DNA from: VXYL01 sp965243175
GTDB taxonomy: Bacteria > Pseudomonadota > Gammaproteobacteria > Pseudomonadales > Azotimanducaceae
Length of the DNA: 64,000 bases
Assembly (NCBI GenBank): GCA_965243175.1
Contig: OZ251532.1
Span: 1,612,001 to 1,676,000 of the forward strand
Reading direction: 5' to 3'
The translations under genes were made by a program, and so were the position numbers. How positions within the stretch are numbered: position 1 is the stretch's first letter; every line of letters starts with the position of its first letter. Below are positions 40,638 to 49,721 of this stretch, piece by piece. The notes under the pieces are model-generated. The model was not told the origin of the DNA and did not search any database. It worked only from the letters and a program-made list of their open reading frames with translations.

Positions 40638-40729
40638 GACCAGCAAACGGACGCCCTCCAAACCGTAAATTGGACGCTTGCCTAACCGTAAATTGGACGC
40701 GACAATGACCGGCAAATGGACGTCCGAGA
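40638..40729. repeat. Four 23-bp tandem units overlapping an AAA-ATPase start codon
   Basis: Units start at 40638, 40661, 40684 and 40707. The inner two share aaccgtaaattggacgc exactly; the outer two are degenerate (gaccagcaaacggacg, gaccggcaaatggacg). The last unit contains the ATG (40716) of the AAA_14/DUF4143 gene. A regularly spaced direct repeat over a start region suggests a repressor-binding array or translational control. Confidence 0.8.
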
Positions 40730-41972
40730 AACACGCTACCCCCGTCACCTGGCGCCAGTGGTGCAGGCGGCCTTGGCGGACACGCCGGTGGTGTGCGTCC
40801 TCGGCCCGCGGCAAAGCGGCAAGACGACGCCTGTGCAGCAGCTTGCCCCCGAGCGCGCCTACTTCAGCCTCGACGACGAACGCTACCGGCAAGCAGCTGC
40901 GGACGACCCCATCGGCTTCGTGGCGAGCCTGCCCGACGAGGCGACGTTGGACGAAGTGCAGCGCGCGCCCGGCTTGCTTCCTGCGGTCAAGCTCGCGGTG
41001 GACCGAGACCGTCGGCCAGGCCGCCTTCTGCTCACGGGTTCCGCCAACCTCCTGCTTCTGCCCAGCGTCACCGAGTCCTTGGCCGGGCGGATGGAGATCG
41101 TCGAACTCCAGCCGCTGACGGAAGCGGAGAAAGCGCGGCGTCCCGGCCATTTCCTTGCGGATCTGCTGTCCGGCGCTCTCGAACCAAGTCTGTCGGCAAC
41201 GCAAAGCGACCCCGACCCCACGCTGGCGGAACGCCTGGTCGCCGGCGGGTATCCAGAACCACTGACCCGCTCGCGCGCCCGCGCCCAGCAATGGCATCGC
41301 CAGTACCTGCGCAGCATCATCGAACGGGACGTCGCGGACATAGCGCGAGTGAAGGACGCCGACGAGTTGAGCAGGCTGTTGGAGTTGCTCGCCCTGCGCA
41401 GCGCATCCCTTCTGAACATCAGCACCTTGGCAAGGGAACTGGGCCTGCACCGCGAGTCGGTGGAACGCTACCTGGCCGTGCTCGAAAGGCTGTTTCTCGT
41501 TCGCCGACTGCGGCCTTGGCATCGAAACGCGGCGAAGCGGCTCGTGAAGTCGCCGAAGATGCACCTGCTGGACACTGGCCTGGCCGCAACGCTTGCCGGC
41601 CTCACCGCCGACGACTGGCTCACCGAGCGCTCGCGCATGGGCCACCTCCTGGAATCCTTCGCCGTCCAGCAACTCATCGCCCAGGCTGCTTGGACCGACC
41701 CAACCGGCCCCGCCATCCGCTTTTGGCACTACCGCGACAAAGACAAGGCGGAAGTGGACGTCGTGATCACGCGAGCGAACGAGGTCTGGGGCATCGAAGT
41801 GAAGTCGGCCATGTCCCCGACTCGTGGCGATGGCGATGGTCTGGCCCGCCTAGCCCAAGCCTGCGGCAAAGATTTCCGCCAAGGCATCCTGCTCTACGGC
41901 GGCACCGACCAGCTCCCCTTGGCCGACAAGCGAATGCTCGCCGTGCCGCTGAGCAGGTTGTGGGACCGGTAG
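40716..41972 (+). CDS. AAA_14/DUF4143 ATPase, copy 1
   Basis: 418 aa. Walker A GPRQSGKTT at 30-38, Walker B ATLDEVQRAP near 78, sensor region LLLTGSANLLLL. A central winged helix (LNISTLARELGLHRESVERYL) precedes the DUF4143 C-terminal domain, where EVDVVITRANEVWGIEVKS matches a PD-(D/E)xK fold (Asp, Glu, Lys). These single-gene ATPases are abundant in bacteria and archaea and of unknown function; links to defence or selfish maintenance have been suggested. No ribosome-binding site is obvious; the start lies in the 23-bp repeat array. Confidence 0.88.
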   Translation: MDVRETRYPRHLAPVVQAALADTPVVCVLGPRQSGKTTPVQQLAPERAYFSLDDERYRQAAADDPIGFVASLPDEATLDEVQRAPGLLPAVKLAVDRDRRPGRLLLTGSANLLLLPSVTESLAGRMEIVELQPLTEAEKARRPGHFLADLLSGALEPSLSATQSDPDPTLAERLVAGGYPEPLTRSRARAQQWHRQYLRSIIERDVADIARVKDADELSRLLELLALRSASLLNISTLARELGLHRESVERYLAVLERLFLVRRLRPWHRNAAKRLVKSPKMHLLDTGLAATLAGLTADDWLTERSRMGHLLESFAVQQLIAQAAWTDPTGPAIRFWHYRDKDKAEVDVVITRANEVWGIEVKSAMSPTRGDGDGLARLAQACGKDFRQGILLYGGTDQLPLADKRMLAVPLSRLWDR

Positions 41973-42134
41973 CGTGGACGCGCTGCCCGCTCGCCTGCTG
42001 CGAGATCGTCGCCGTGTGACAGTGGCGCTGGGCACGGCAACTGGGCCTTATGTGCTCGTGTAGGCGACGGTGAGGATCAGGGCGTTGAGACTACGCCGAG
42101 GGGAAGTAGGTAGGCCACGGCGGGCCGGGAGTCG

Positions 42135-43295
42135 TCAGTTCACCAGCCAGTCCAGCAGGCCGCGCTTTGGCACGATGCGGCGTAGGAAGTCGTCCACCGG
42201 CAGGCACCAGATGTCGTTCATGCGGAGGCGGTCCTGGCCGCGGTAGAGCAGCGCGGCCTCGGCTTCCGGGTAGTCTTCGCGGAAGGCTCGCAAGCCACGC
42301 AGGTCCTTGGCTTCGACGCGGCTTGCGTTCTTCACCTCGCAGGCCTGTAGGCCCCGTGGGCCGTAGGCCACGAAGTCCACTTCCACGCCGCTGCGCGTTC
42401 GCCAGAAGTGCAGGGTGGTGCCTTCGCTTGAGTACGCCGCCCATGCGCGCAGGTGCTGGGCCACCAACCCTTCCAATGCTTGGCCGTCGATTTCGCTTGG
42501 GCGGTCCAGAGGGCCTCTTGGGCGCAAGGCGCGGAACACGCCAGCGTCGAACAGGTAGAACTTGCTGTGGGCGCTGGTTTGGCGTTTGGCGCGGCGACGG
42601 AACACCGGCAGTGTGTAGGCCAGCAGGAGGTCTTGGAGGATGTCGATGTAGCTGGCCACGGCCTTGCGCGGCACCCCGCACTCGCGGGCGATGGCGGCGA
42701 CGTTCAGCTGGCCGCCGTGGGAGAAACTTGCCGCTTCCAGAAACCGGGCGAAGTTGCCGATGTTGCGCGTCAGGCCCTCGGCCCGCACTTCCTGGTCGAG
42801 ATACAGGCTGGCATAGCCGGCCAGCGTTGCGGCTGGTTGCGCGGCGCCCAGCACCAGCGGGACTAGGCCGGTTTCCAGTGCTTGGGCCAGGTCGAACGAG
42901 GGGAGTTCCGCGGCCATGAACGGGTGCATTTCGCACTGAGTCGCCCTGCCGCCCAGCAGGTCTACGCCGCCACGGCGTAGCTTGCGGGCGCTCGAACAGG
43001 TAAGCACGAAGCGCGGCGGCAATGGTTCTTCCAATGCCGCGTGGATCACCGTGAGCAGTTGCGGCACGCGCTGGATTTCGTCGATCACCACGGTTCCGGA
43101 GGGCGAGCCAGCGAGCAACTCGCGCAGCCGCTCTGGACGCGCCTCCAAGCTGCGGTGTTGCGCTGGGTCAAGGAGATCGACGAACAAAGCGTCGGCGAGC
43201 TGGTGCCGAAGCCACGTGGATTTGCCCGTGCCGCGAGGGCCGAATAGGAAGAAGCTCTGCTCGGGGAGCTCGAAGAATCGACCTAGGACATCCAT
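42135..43295 (-). CDS. AAA_14/DUF4143 ATPase, copy 2 (distinct subfamily)
   Basis: 386 aa from ATG 43295 (an in-frame TTG lies 12 bp upstream). Walker A FGPRGTGKST near 19-28, Walker B TVVIDEIQRVP, sensor LTCSSARKL, winged helix LNVAAIARECGVPRKAVASYI, then DUF4143 with VEVDFVAYGPRGLQACEVKN, again a PD-(D/E)xK-like pattern. Sequence similarity to copy 1 is low outside motifs, so this is not a local duplication. It is convergent with copy 1, with about 160 bp of plain sequence between the stops. Confidence 0.88.
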   Translation of the reverse strand: MDVLGRFFELPEQSFFLFGPRGTGKSTWLRHQLADALFVDLLDPAQHRSLEARPERLRELLAGSPSGTVVIDEIQRVPQLLTVIHAALEEPLPPRFVLTCSSARKLRRGGVDLLGGRATQCEMHPFMAAELPSFDLAQALETGLVPLVLGAAQPAATLAGYASLYLDQEVRAEGLTRNIGNFARFLEAASFSHGGQLNVAAIARECGVPRKAVASYIDILQDLLLAYTLPVFRRRAKRQTSAHSKFYLFDAGVFRALRPRGPLDRPSEIDGQALEGLVAQHLRAWAAYSSEGTTLHFWRTRSGVEVDFVAYGPRGLQACEVKNASRVEAKDLRGLRAFREDYPEAEAALLYRGQDRLRMNDIWCLPVDDFLRRIVPKRGLLDWLVN

Positions 43296-43300
43296 TTTGA

Positions 43301-43335
43301 GTCGCAAATTGGAAACTCTGCGGCCATTTTGCGAC
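43301..43335. promoter_or_regulatory. Inverted repeat upstream of AAA/DUF4143 copy 2 (operator candidate)
   Basis: gtcgcaaa (43301-43308) and tttgcgac (43328-43335) form a perfect 8-bp inverted repeat centred about 23 bp before the ATG at 43295. Placement between start codon and expected promoter fits a repressor site. Inference from position only. Confidence 0.45.
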
Positions 43336-43464
43336 GTGACGCGGCCTCATGTCAAAGCTCGCCCGCACCATGCGTAGCCGCTAAGGCAACGCCTGCTGTT
43401 GTTTTGCGCTCGCGGTTGCGCTACGTTCGGACGCTAGGTCTGACGGGGAACGACGGAGGCAGGC

Positions 43465-46400
43465 GTGGGGTCTGCCAGCTTCCATAGCTGCTCTGCGCTT
43501 CGGTGGCGTAGCCGGTTGGCTGCGTTCCCGGAGCCGTGGCGTCGTGTTGCCTGCACCGGGCTTGCGGCGCTGTTCGCTGTGTTCGTCTCGCTCCCTGCCC
43601 TTGCGGACGACGCAGCCGACGAGCCGGCGTTCGAAGCCAGTGCCGTGGGGCATCCGACGTTCGCCAGTCCGCATTCCAATCCCATCGCCATCGGTGGCGG
43701 TTTCGTCTATGTGGCGAACACGCCGGCGGATACCGTGGACGTGATCGACGTGGCGAAGCGGCGATTGCTGCGGCGCATCAAGGTCGGCATCGATCCGGTG
43801 AGCATCGCGGTGCGGCCGGACGGCGGCGAGGTCTGGGTGGCGAACCACGTGTCGGATTCCGTGAGCGTCATCGACGCCGACCCTACGAGTCCCACCTTCC
43901 ATGCCGTTGTCGGAACGGTGCAGGACGTTCACCCCGAGCTCTTCTCGACGCGCTTCGACGAGCCGGTCGGCGTGGCGTTCGCCAGCGACAGCAAGGCATA
44001 CGTCGCGCTCTCCACCAGCAATCGCATCGCCATCGTCGATGTGGCCACGCGCGCCGTCACCGGGCATCTGCCCATCCGCGCCCAGGATCCCCGTGCCATC
44101 GTCGTGCGCGGCGACCGGCTCTACGTGGCGGCGTTCGAGTCCAACAACCAGACGCAGCTTTCCGGCTGCCTGGAAGAGGACATCGACGGCGACACCTGCA
44201 CCTTCGACGCGGTGGAGCACGTCTTCTCGAACAACAACGTGCTCTCCCTCGGCTACGACGCGGACATCGTGAAGAACACGGAACTGCCGGACCGCGATCT
44301 CTTCGTCTTCGACACCGCCACGGATCGCCCGGCCGCCATCGTGAACTCGGTGGGCACGCTGCTCTACGGCTTGGCGGTGGATAGCCGCGGGCGCGTCTTC
44401 GTGACGCAGACGGATGCCCGCAACGATGCCAACGGGCGCGCGGGAACGCGCGGCCACGGGTTGGTGGAGATGGAGAACCGCGCGTTTCTGAACCAGATCA
44501 CGCGGGTGAACTGCTTGCCGAGCGGCTGCGCGCGGCCGGTGGTCTACGATCTGGAACCGTTGCCGCCCGAACACCCAGAGCCGGGGCGAGCCTTGGCGAC
44601 GCCGTTCGGCATCGCCGTGAGCGAGGACGATTCCACACTGGTGGTCACCGCGGCGGGTTCGGACAAGCTCTTCACCGTCGATGCGAATACCGGGCGCGTG
44701 CTTGGGCGCGTGCAGGTGGGCGCCGCGCCGAGGGGCGTCGCGTTGGTGTCGAACGAGGCCGGAGCGCCGGTTCGGGCGTGGGTGTTGAACGCGGTCGGCA
44801 ACTCCGTCTCGCTGGTGACGATGTCCGCGCCGAACCGCCCCAAGGTGGTGAAAACCATCGCCCTCGACGACCCCACCCCTGCGCTGGCGAAGCAGGGGCG
44901 CATCGCCTTCAACGACGCCGATGCGTCCTCCACCGGCACCTTCTCCTGCGAAAGCTGCCACCCCGACAACCACACCGATCAACTCATCTGGGTGCTCGAC
45001 ACGCCAGCCTGCGACAAGGGCGAAGGCGCTTCCGCGGATGCGCGGCTGGACGACGGCTGCACGCAAGTGCCGCCCCGCCTGACGATGCCGGTGCGCGGCC
45101 TGCGCGATACGCAGCCCTACCACTGGGACGGCATTCCGGGCGACCCCTACGGCGGCAACAACACGGCTTCCATCAACATGGACGTGACGCCGAACTGCGC
45201 CATCGACGATCCGGCAAGCTGCACCCGCGTGCTGGTGGACGGCAGCATGGGCACCACCATGTGCGACGTGACGGCCTGCCCGACCAACGACGAAGGCAAG
45301 GCTGGCCTGCTGAACGGCGAAACCCGCGACGCGTTGGCCAAGTTCATTCTCAGCGTGCCGTTTCCGCCAGCACCCGAGCGGCCTTTCGACAACGTGCTCA
45401 CGCCATCGGCGCAAGCGGGCTTCCACGAGTTCAACTTCGTCAACGAAAGCGCGGACCGAACCACCGGCGCCCAGACCTGCGGCGCCTGCCACCGAATGCC
45501 GTTTCTAGTGAGCACCAACACGCCGGGCACAGGCATGGACGCGCCGACCTGGCGCGGCGCCTACGAGCGCTGGATGATCACCCCCCAGGCGCGCACCAAC
45601 ATCATCGATCTGATGCAGATCGTGAACATGGACACCACTTTCCCGGAACGAAACATCTGGATTCTCGGCGGCGCTTCGGAAGACATCTGGCAGATGGTGC
45701 TGCAAGGCGCGACGGGCTTTTCAGGCGCTCTCGGGCGTCAAGTCACGCTGGACGCGGGAAGCGTGGAGGCGCCCGCCACGTTGAAGCTGCTCGGTACTTT
45801 GGAGCGTTCGGCCAGCGAAGGCGCCGTCGTGCTGCAAGGCGAAGGCGTGCGCATCGTGGAGGGCGAAGCGCAGCGCGTGGCCCTCGAGTTCGCTGGCGAC
45901 GGCTACCGGCTGCTCGGCACGCGGGAGGTGTATGACGGCGCTTGGTTGAGGGGCGCTGTCGCTTCCGGGGAAATGGTCGTCACGCTCACTGGCCGTGCCG
46001 GGCCGAACGTCGATTTTCTCGACTATCCGCAGCCGGCGGTGTGGCCGGTCGCTCCCATCGAAGCGCAGACGCGCACGGTGGAAATCCCGTTTCTCGAAGA
46101 CGACCTGACGCTGCGGTTGACCGCAAGGTACATCTTGGAGAACGCCTCTGTGTTCGTGGACGGGCGGCGCGTTGACGCCACCGTGCGTTGCGAATCTGGA
46201 ACATTGCCCGCGTGCGACGACGAGATCGTGTTCGTGCAACTCCACGCCGCGCCGACGTTCGGCGGCCTGCGCTTCCTGCAGTTGCAGAACCCGGGCGGCC
46301 TGTTCAGCAACGACGTGCTGTTCTTCTTCGAACAGGCGCCGAGGCTTGGCGGCGGTGTTCTCGGCCAGCGCCGAGAAGTCGATGGGCTGCCGGCCAACCT

Positions 46401-46893
46401 CGTCACCAGCCGCGGCCACTTCGGCAACGGCACTTGGGACAACGGGCTGAACCGACTTTGGCGCGGCGAACCGCGTTCCCATTGGAACACCGTCGTCGAA
46501 ATCGGCGGCCAGCGCAGGGGTTCGGTGTGGGCCAGCAACGGCGTGGTGCGTGTGGACGTGAACGCGGAATCCGACCAGCCTTGGCACGTTCAGCTCAGCC
46601 ACCCGGTGAGCGTGGTGGGCGGCCAGGAATACACGCTGTGCTATCGCGCCAAAGCGGCTGCGCCGCGCTTCATGACGGCGTACATGGATACGAACACGCC
46701 GAACTGGAGCAACACCAGCGGCGGCCAGTTCCGCGCCGATCTCACCACGTCGTTCCAGCGTTTCCAGCACACCTTCACAATCGAACAGACGGACCTCACC
46801 GGGCGAATCGCTTTCGATTTCGCGCAGAGCGGGCACAACGTGCAGATCGACGACATCGGGCTGTACGAGGGGCCGAACTGCGGGCAACCCTGA
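43465..46893 (+). CDS. Secreted beta-propeller di-heme cytochrome with C-terminal beta-sandwich
   Basis: 1,142 aa from GTG 43465, which has GGAGG seven bases upstream. Signal peptide ends near ALADDA (residue 48). Residues about 60-480 are YVTN-type propeller repeats (GFVYVANTPADTVDVIDVAKRR; GEVWVANHVSDSVSVID; LFTVDANTGRVLGRVQVG). Two c-type heme sites follow: C495-E-S-C498-H499 and C672-G-A-C675-H676, in a region resembling the di-heme peroxidase/MauG superfamily by layout (VRGLRDTQPYHWDG). A C-terminal carbohydrate-binding-like beta-sandwich (VVGGQEYTLCYRAKA ... NVQIDDIGLYEG) completes it. Periplasmic or exported redox protein; donor or substrate unknown. The Yip1 and ccoNOQP genes follow directly. 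Confidence 0.85.
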   Translation: MGSASFHSCSALRWRSRLAAFPEPWRRVACTGLAALFAVFVSLPALADDAADEPAFEASAVGHPTFASPHSNPIAIGGGFVYVANTPADTVDVIDVAKRRLLRRIKVGIDPVSIAVRPDGGEVWVANHVSDSVSVIDADPTSPTFHAVVGTVQDVHPELFSTRFDEPVGVAFASDSKAYVALSTSNRIAIVDVATRAVTGHLPIRAQDPRAIVVRGDRLYVAAFESNNQTQLSGCLEEDIDGDTCTFDAVEHVFSNNNVLSLGYDADIVKNTELPDRDLFVFDTATDRPAAIVNSVGTLLYGLAVDSRGRVFVTQTDARNDANGRAGTRGHGLVEMENRAFLNQITRVNCLPSGCARPVVYDLEPLPPEHPEPGRALATPFGIAVSEDDSTLVVTAAGSDKLFTVDANTGRVLGRVQVGAAPRGVALVSNEAGAPVRAWVLNAVGNSVSLVTMSAPNRPKVVKTIALDDPTPALAKQGRIAFNDADASSTGTFSCESCHPDNHTDQLIWVLDTPACDKGEGASADARLDDGCTQVPPRLTMPVRGLRDTQPYHWDGIPGDPYGGNNTASINMDVTPNCAIDDPASCTRVLVDGSMGTTMCDVTACPTNDEGKAGLLNGETRDALAKFILSVPFPPAPERPFDNVLTPSAQAGFHEFNFVNESADRTTGAQTCGACHRMPFLVSTNTPGTGMDAPTWRGAYERWMITPQARTNIIDLMQIVNMDTTFPERNIWILGGASEDIWQMVLQGATGFSGALGRQVTLDAGSVEAPATLKLLGTLERSASEGAVVLQGEGVRIVEGEAQRVALEFAGDGYRLLGTREVYDGAWLRGAVASGEMVVTLTGRAGPNVDFLDYPQPAVWPVAPIEAQTRTVEIPFLEDDLTLRLTARYILENASVFVDGRRVDATVRCESGTLPACDDEIVFVQLHAAPTFGGLRFLQLQNPGGLFSNDVLFFFEQAPRLGGGVLGQRREVDGLPANLVTSRGHFGNGTWDNGLNRLWRGEPRSHWNTVVEIGGQRRGSVWASNGVVRVDVNAESDQPWHVQLSHPVSVVGGQEYTLCYRAKAAAPRFMTAYMDTNTPNWSNTSGGQFRADLTTSFQRFQHTFTIEQTDLTGRIAFDFAQSGHNVQIDDIGLYEGPNCGQP

Positions 46894-46907
46894 GGGCTTG
46901 CGTCAGG

Positions 46908-47513
46908 ATGGGAACCTATCGAACGCCGCTTGGCTTGTTGCTGCATCCGAAGGCGGCCTTCGCGCAACTGGCGGAAGGCGACCCGGATCCACTCGCCGTG
47001 TTCTTCCGCCACATCGTTTGGCTGGCTTTGCTGCCGCCGCTCCTCGCGTACATTGGTGCCTCGAGTTTCGGCTGGCGGCTCGGCGCCGCGGAACCGCTCT
47101 ACATCGAAGCCGGGCAGCTCACGCTGATCAGCCTCGGCTACTTCGTCGCCCTTCTCGCGGGCTTGGCGGGAACGGCAATCGTCGGCCGCTGGATGGCGCC
47201 GACCTACGGCGCGCCCTTGGCGCTCGGCTCGCATCTGGCGCTGGTGGCCATCGTCGCTGCGCCGCTTGCCGCTGGCAGCGTCGCGCATCTCTTTCCGCAC
47301 GTTTTTCTGAACCTGCTGGTTCTGATTCCCGCGCTGCTGTGGAGCCTGTATCTGCTCTACACCGGCTTGCCCTTGGCGCTCGGCATTTCGCCCGAACGCG
47401 GCATGTTGATGGCGTCTTCGCTGGTGGGTTTTCTGCTGGTGGCGGCGGTGACGCTGTTGGGCGTGACCGTGGCGCTTTGGGGCGCGGGCATCGGCCCTGC
47501 GATGGGCGTCTAG
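46908..47513 (+). CDS. Yip1-domain integral membrane protein
   Basis: 201 aa from ATG 46908, 14 bp after the previous stop, ribosome-binding site weak. Five hydrophobic segments (IVWLALLPPLLAYIGASSF; LTLISLGYFVALLAGLAGTAIVGRW; LALVAIVAAPLAAGSVAHL; VFLNLLVLIPALLWSLYLLYTGLPLALG; SSLVGFLLVAAVTLLGVTVALWG). The LLWSLYLLYTGLPLALGIS piece is the Yip1/YIPF landmark. In proteobacteria such proteins are often next to oxidase genes; role unknown. It precedes ccoN by 6 bp. Confidence 0.82.
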   Translation: MGTYRTPLGLLLHPKAAFAQLAEGDPDPLAVFFRHIVWLALLPPLLAYIGASSFGWRLGAAEPLYIEAGQLTLISLGYFVALLAGLAGTAIVGRWMAPTYGAPLALGSHLALVAIVAAPLAAGSVAHLFPHVFLNLLVLIPALLWSLYLLYTGLPLALGISPERGMLMASSLVGFLLVAAVTLLGVTVALWGAGIGPAMGV

Positions 47514-47519
47514 CCGAAC

Positions 47520-48950
47520 GTGGAAACGGCTACCGCATCCACGCCGGCAGGTCATGCCGGTTTCTACCACGATGGCGTGGTGCGGTTTCTCACCGCGTGC
47601 GCGATCGTCTGGGCACTGCTCGGCATGGCCGCTGGCGTGTACATCGCCGCCGAGCTGGTCTGGCCGACCATCGACTTCGGCCAACCGGCGCTCACCTACG
47701 GGCGCGTGCGCAATCTGCACACCAACGGCGTGATATTCGGCTTCGGCGTCTCGGCGCTGATGGGTACCGCCTTCTACAGCGTGCAGCGCACCTGCCACGT
47801 GCCGCTCTTCACGCCGCGGCTCGCGTGGTTCTGCGCCATCGGCTGGCAGCTTGGGGTTTTGGCTGGCGGCATTTCGCTGCTCGCCGGCTGGAACGCCGGC
47901 AAGGAATACGCCGAGTTGGAGTGGCCGTTCGACATTGCCATCGCCGTGCTCTGGATTTGTTTCGGGATCGTGTTCTTCGGCACCATCGCCAAGCGCCGCA
48001 TCCGGCCGATCTACGTTTCCAACTGGTTCTACGGCGGCTTGATCATCGTCATCGCCATGCTGCACGTCGTCAACAGTCTGGCGGTGCCGGTGACGATTTC
48101 CAAATCCTACTCGCTGTTCGCCGGAGCGCAGGACGCCATCGTGCAGTGGTGGTACGGCCACAACGCGGTGGGCTTTCTGCTCACCGGCGGCTTTCTGGGA
48201 ATGCTCTACTACTTCCTGCCGAAGCACGCGGACCGCCCGATCTGGAGCTATCGCTTGTCCATCGTCGCGTTCTGGGCGTTCACCTACAGCTACATCTGGG
48301 CCGGGCCGCACCATCTGCACTACAACGCCATCCCAGAGTGGGTGCAGACGCTCGGCATGGTGATGAGCCTGGTGCTGCTCGCGCCTTCGTGGGCCACCAT
48401 GATCAACGGCGTGATGACGGTTGCCGGCGCTTGGCGGAAACTCAGAACCGACCCGGCGTTGAAGTTCATCGTGCTGGCGCTCGCGTTCTACGGCCTGGCT
48501 ACTTTCGAGGGGCCGATGATGTCCATCAAGAGCGTCAACGTGGTGAGCCACTTCACCGACTGGACGGTCGGCCACGTGCATTCCGGCGCGCTCGGCTGGA
48601 ACGCGCTGATTACCTTCGGCACCTTCTACTTCCTGGTGCCGCGACTGGTGGGGGCGGACTTGCACAGCGTACGGATGGCCAACGTCCACTTCTGGCTGGC
48701 GTTGGCCGGCACCATGCTCTACGTGCTGGCGATGTGGGGCGCGGGGGTGTCGCAAGGCCTGCTGTGGCTGGCGATGGACGATCTCGGCGAACTCAGTTTT
48801 GGCTTCCGCGACATCATGGCCAGCATGGTGCCCTACTACGCGCTGCGCCTAGTGGCGGGCGTGGTCTTCCTGGCTGGCGCGGTGCTGATGGCGTGGAACC
48901 TCTGGCGCACCGTGCAAGGCCGCCCAACCGTGCAGGTGTCGCCGCCATGA
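47520..48950 (+). CDS. ccoN: Cytochrome cbb3 oxidase subunit I
   Basis: 476 aa from GTG 47520. Twelve membrane helices. Heme and copper ligands are in their usual places: VRNLHTNGVIFGFG (low-spin heme b His), WWYGHNAVGFLLTGGFLGMLYYF (CuB His), YSYIWAGPHHLHYNAIP (CuB His pair and the cross-linked Tyr), and FTDWTVGHVHSGALGWN (heme b3 and low-spin heme). It is the catalytic core that reduces oxygen to water with high affinity and pumps protons. Its stop overlaps the ccoO start (ATGA). Confidence 0.96.
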   Translation: METATASTPAGHAGFYHDGVVRFLTACAIVWALLGMAAGVYIAAELVWPTIDFGQPALTYGRVRNLHTNGVIFGFGVSALMGTAFYSVQRTCHVPLFTPRLAWFCAIGWQLGVLAGGISLLAGWNAGKEYAELEWPFDIAIAVLWICFGIVFFGTIAKRRIRPIYVSNWFYGGLIIVIAMLHVVNSLAVPVTISKSYSLFAGAQDAIVQWWYGHNAVGFLLTGGFLGMLYYFLPKHADRPIWSYRLSIVAFWAFTYSYIWAGPHHLHYNAIPEWVQTLGMVMSLVLLAPSWATMINGVMTVAGAWRKLRTDPALKFIVLALAFYGLATFEGPMMSIKSVNVVSHFTDWTVGHVHSGALGWNALITFGTFYFLVPRLVGADLHSVRMANVHFWLALAGTMLYVLAMWGAGVSQGLLWLAMDDLGELSFGFRDIMASMVPYYALRLVAGVVFLAGAVLMAWNLWRTVQGRPTVQVSPP

Positions 48951-49558
48951 ACGCCGTCGAACTGCACCGCAAGTTGGAGAACAACGCTGGCCTGCTGATC
49001 TTCGGCATCCTGTTCGTTTCCGCCATCGGGGGGTTGGTTCAAGTGCTGCCGAGCGTCTTCCAGGACGAACTGGTTGCGCCGGCGGAGAACGTCGAGCCCT
49101 ACGGCCCGCTGGAACTCGTCGGGCGAGACGTCTACATCCGCGAGGGCTGCGCCAACTGCCACTCCCAACAGGTGCGGCCACTGCTGGCGGAAGTGAAGCG
49201 CTACGGGCCGTACTCCAGAGCAGGCGAATCCGCCTACGACCGGCCGTTCCTTTGGGGTTCCAAGCGCACCGGCCCGGACCTGCATCGCGTCGGCGGCAAG
49301 TTCAGCGACGATTGGCAGCGCTTGCATTTGATCGACCCGCGCGCGGTGGTGCCGGATTCCATCATGCCGGCCTACCCGTGGCTCGCCGAAGCACCCGCGG
49401 ACGCAGGCGACATTCAACGCAAGCTGATCGCGTTGCAGCGCCTCGGCCATCCCTACTCGGCTGGGGAGATCGAGGGCGCCCCGGAAGCGCTCGTCGGGAA
49501 GACAGAACTGGACGCCGTGGTCGCCTACCTGCAAGTGCTCGGGAGGGCGAACCCATGA
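48947..49558 (+). CDS. ccoO: Cytochrome cbb3 oxidase subunit II (mono-heme c)
   Basis: 203 aa. N-terminal membrane anchor NAGLLIFGILFVSAIGGLVQVLP, heme c site C68-A-N-C71-H72 in REGCANCHSQQVRPL, axial Met in DSIMPAYPWLAE. Passes electrons from CcoP or soluble c to CcoN. ATG 48947 lies in the ccoN stop; the ccoO stop in turn overlaps ccoQ by ATGA. Confidence 0.96.
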   Translation: MNAVELHRKLENNAGLLIFGILFVSAIGGLVQVLPSVFQDELVAPAENVEPYGPLELVGRDVYIREGCANCHSQQVRPLLAEVKRYGPYSRAGESAYDRPFLWGSKRTGPDLHRVGGKFSDDWQRLHLIDPRAVVPDSIMPAYPWLAEAPADAGDIQRKLIALQRLGHPYSAGEIEGAPEALVGKTELDAVVAYLQVLGRANP

Positions 49559-49719
49559 CGTGGTTTCTGTTCGCTGGCGACATGCTGGTGATGCTGTTCA
49601 TGGCCGTCGTCGCCGTGTGGGTGTTCTGGCGCGCGCCGGACACGACCATCGAACAGAGCGCCAACATTCCGCTTCAGGACGAAGCGCCGCCACGCGACGA
49701 GACGCCGGAGGAACGCTGA
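49555..49719 (+). CDS. ccoQ: Cytochrome cbb3 oxidase subunit CcoQ-like
   Basis: 54 aa. Single membrane helix (WFLFAGDMLVMLFMAVVAVWVFW) followed by an acidic tail (IPLQDEAPPRDETPEER). Size, topology and place between ccoO and ccoP identify it, as CcoQ is poorly conserved in sequence. It stabilises the oxidase complex. Short and translationally coupled to ccoO. Confidence 0.88.
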   Translation: MTWFLFAGDMLVMLFMAVVAVWVFWRAPDTTIEQSANIPLQDEAPPRDETPEER

Positions 49720-49721
49720 CC

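Noticed and set aside
43381..45492. Minus-strand frame of 703 codons opposite the propeller protein
   Set aside because: Antisense shadow; the plus-strand frame has signal peptide, propeller repeats and two heme motifs.
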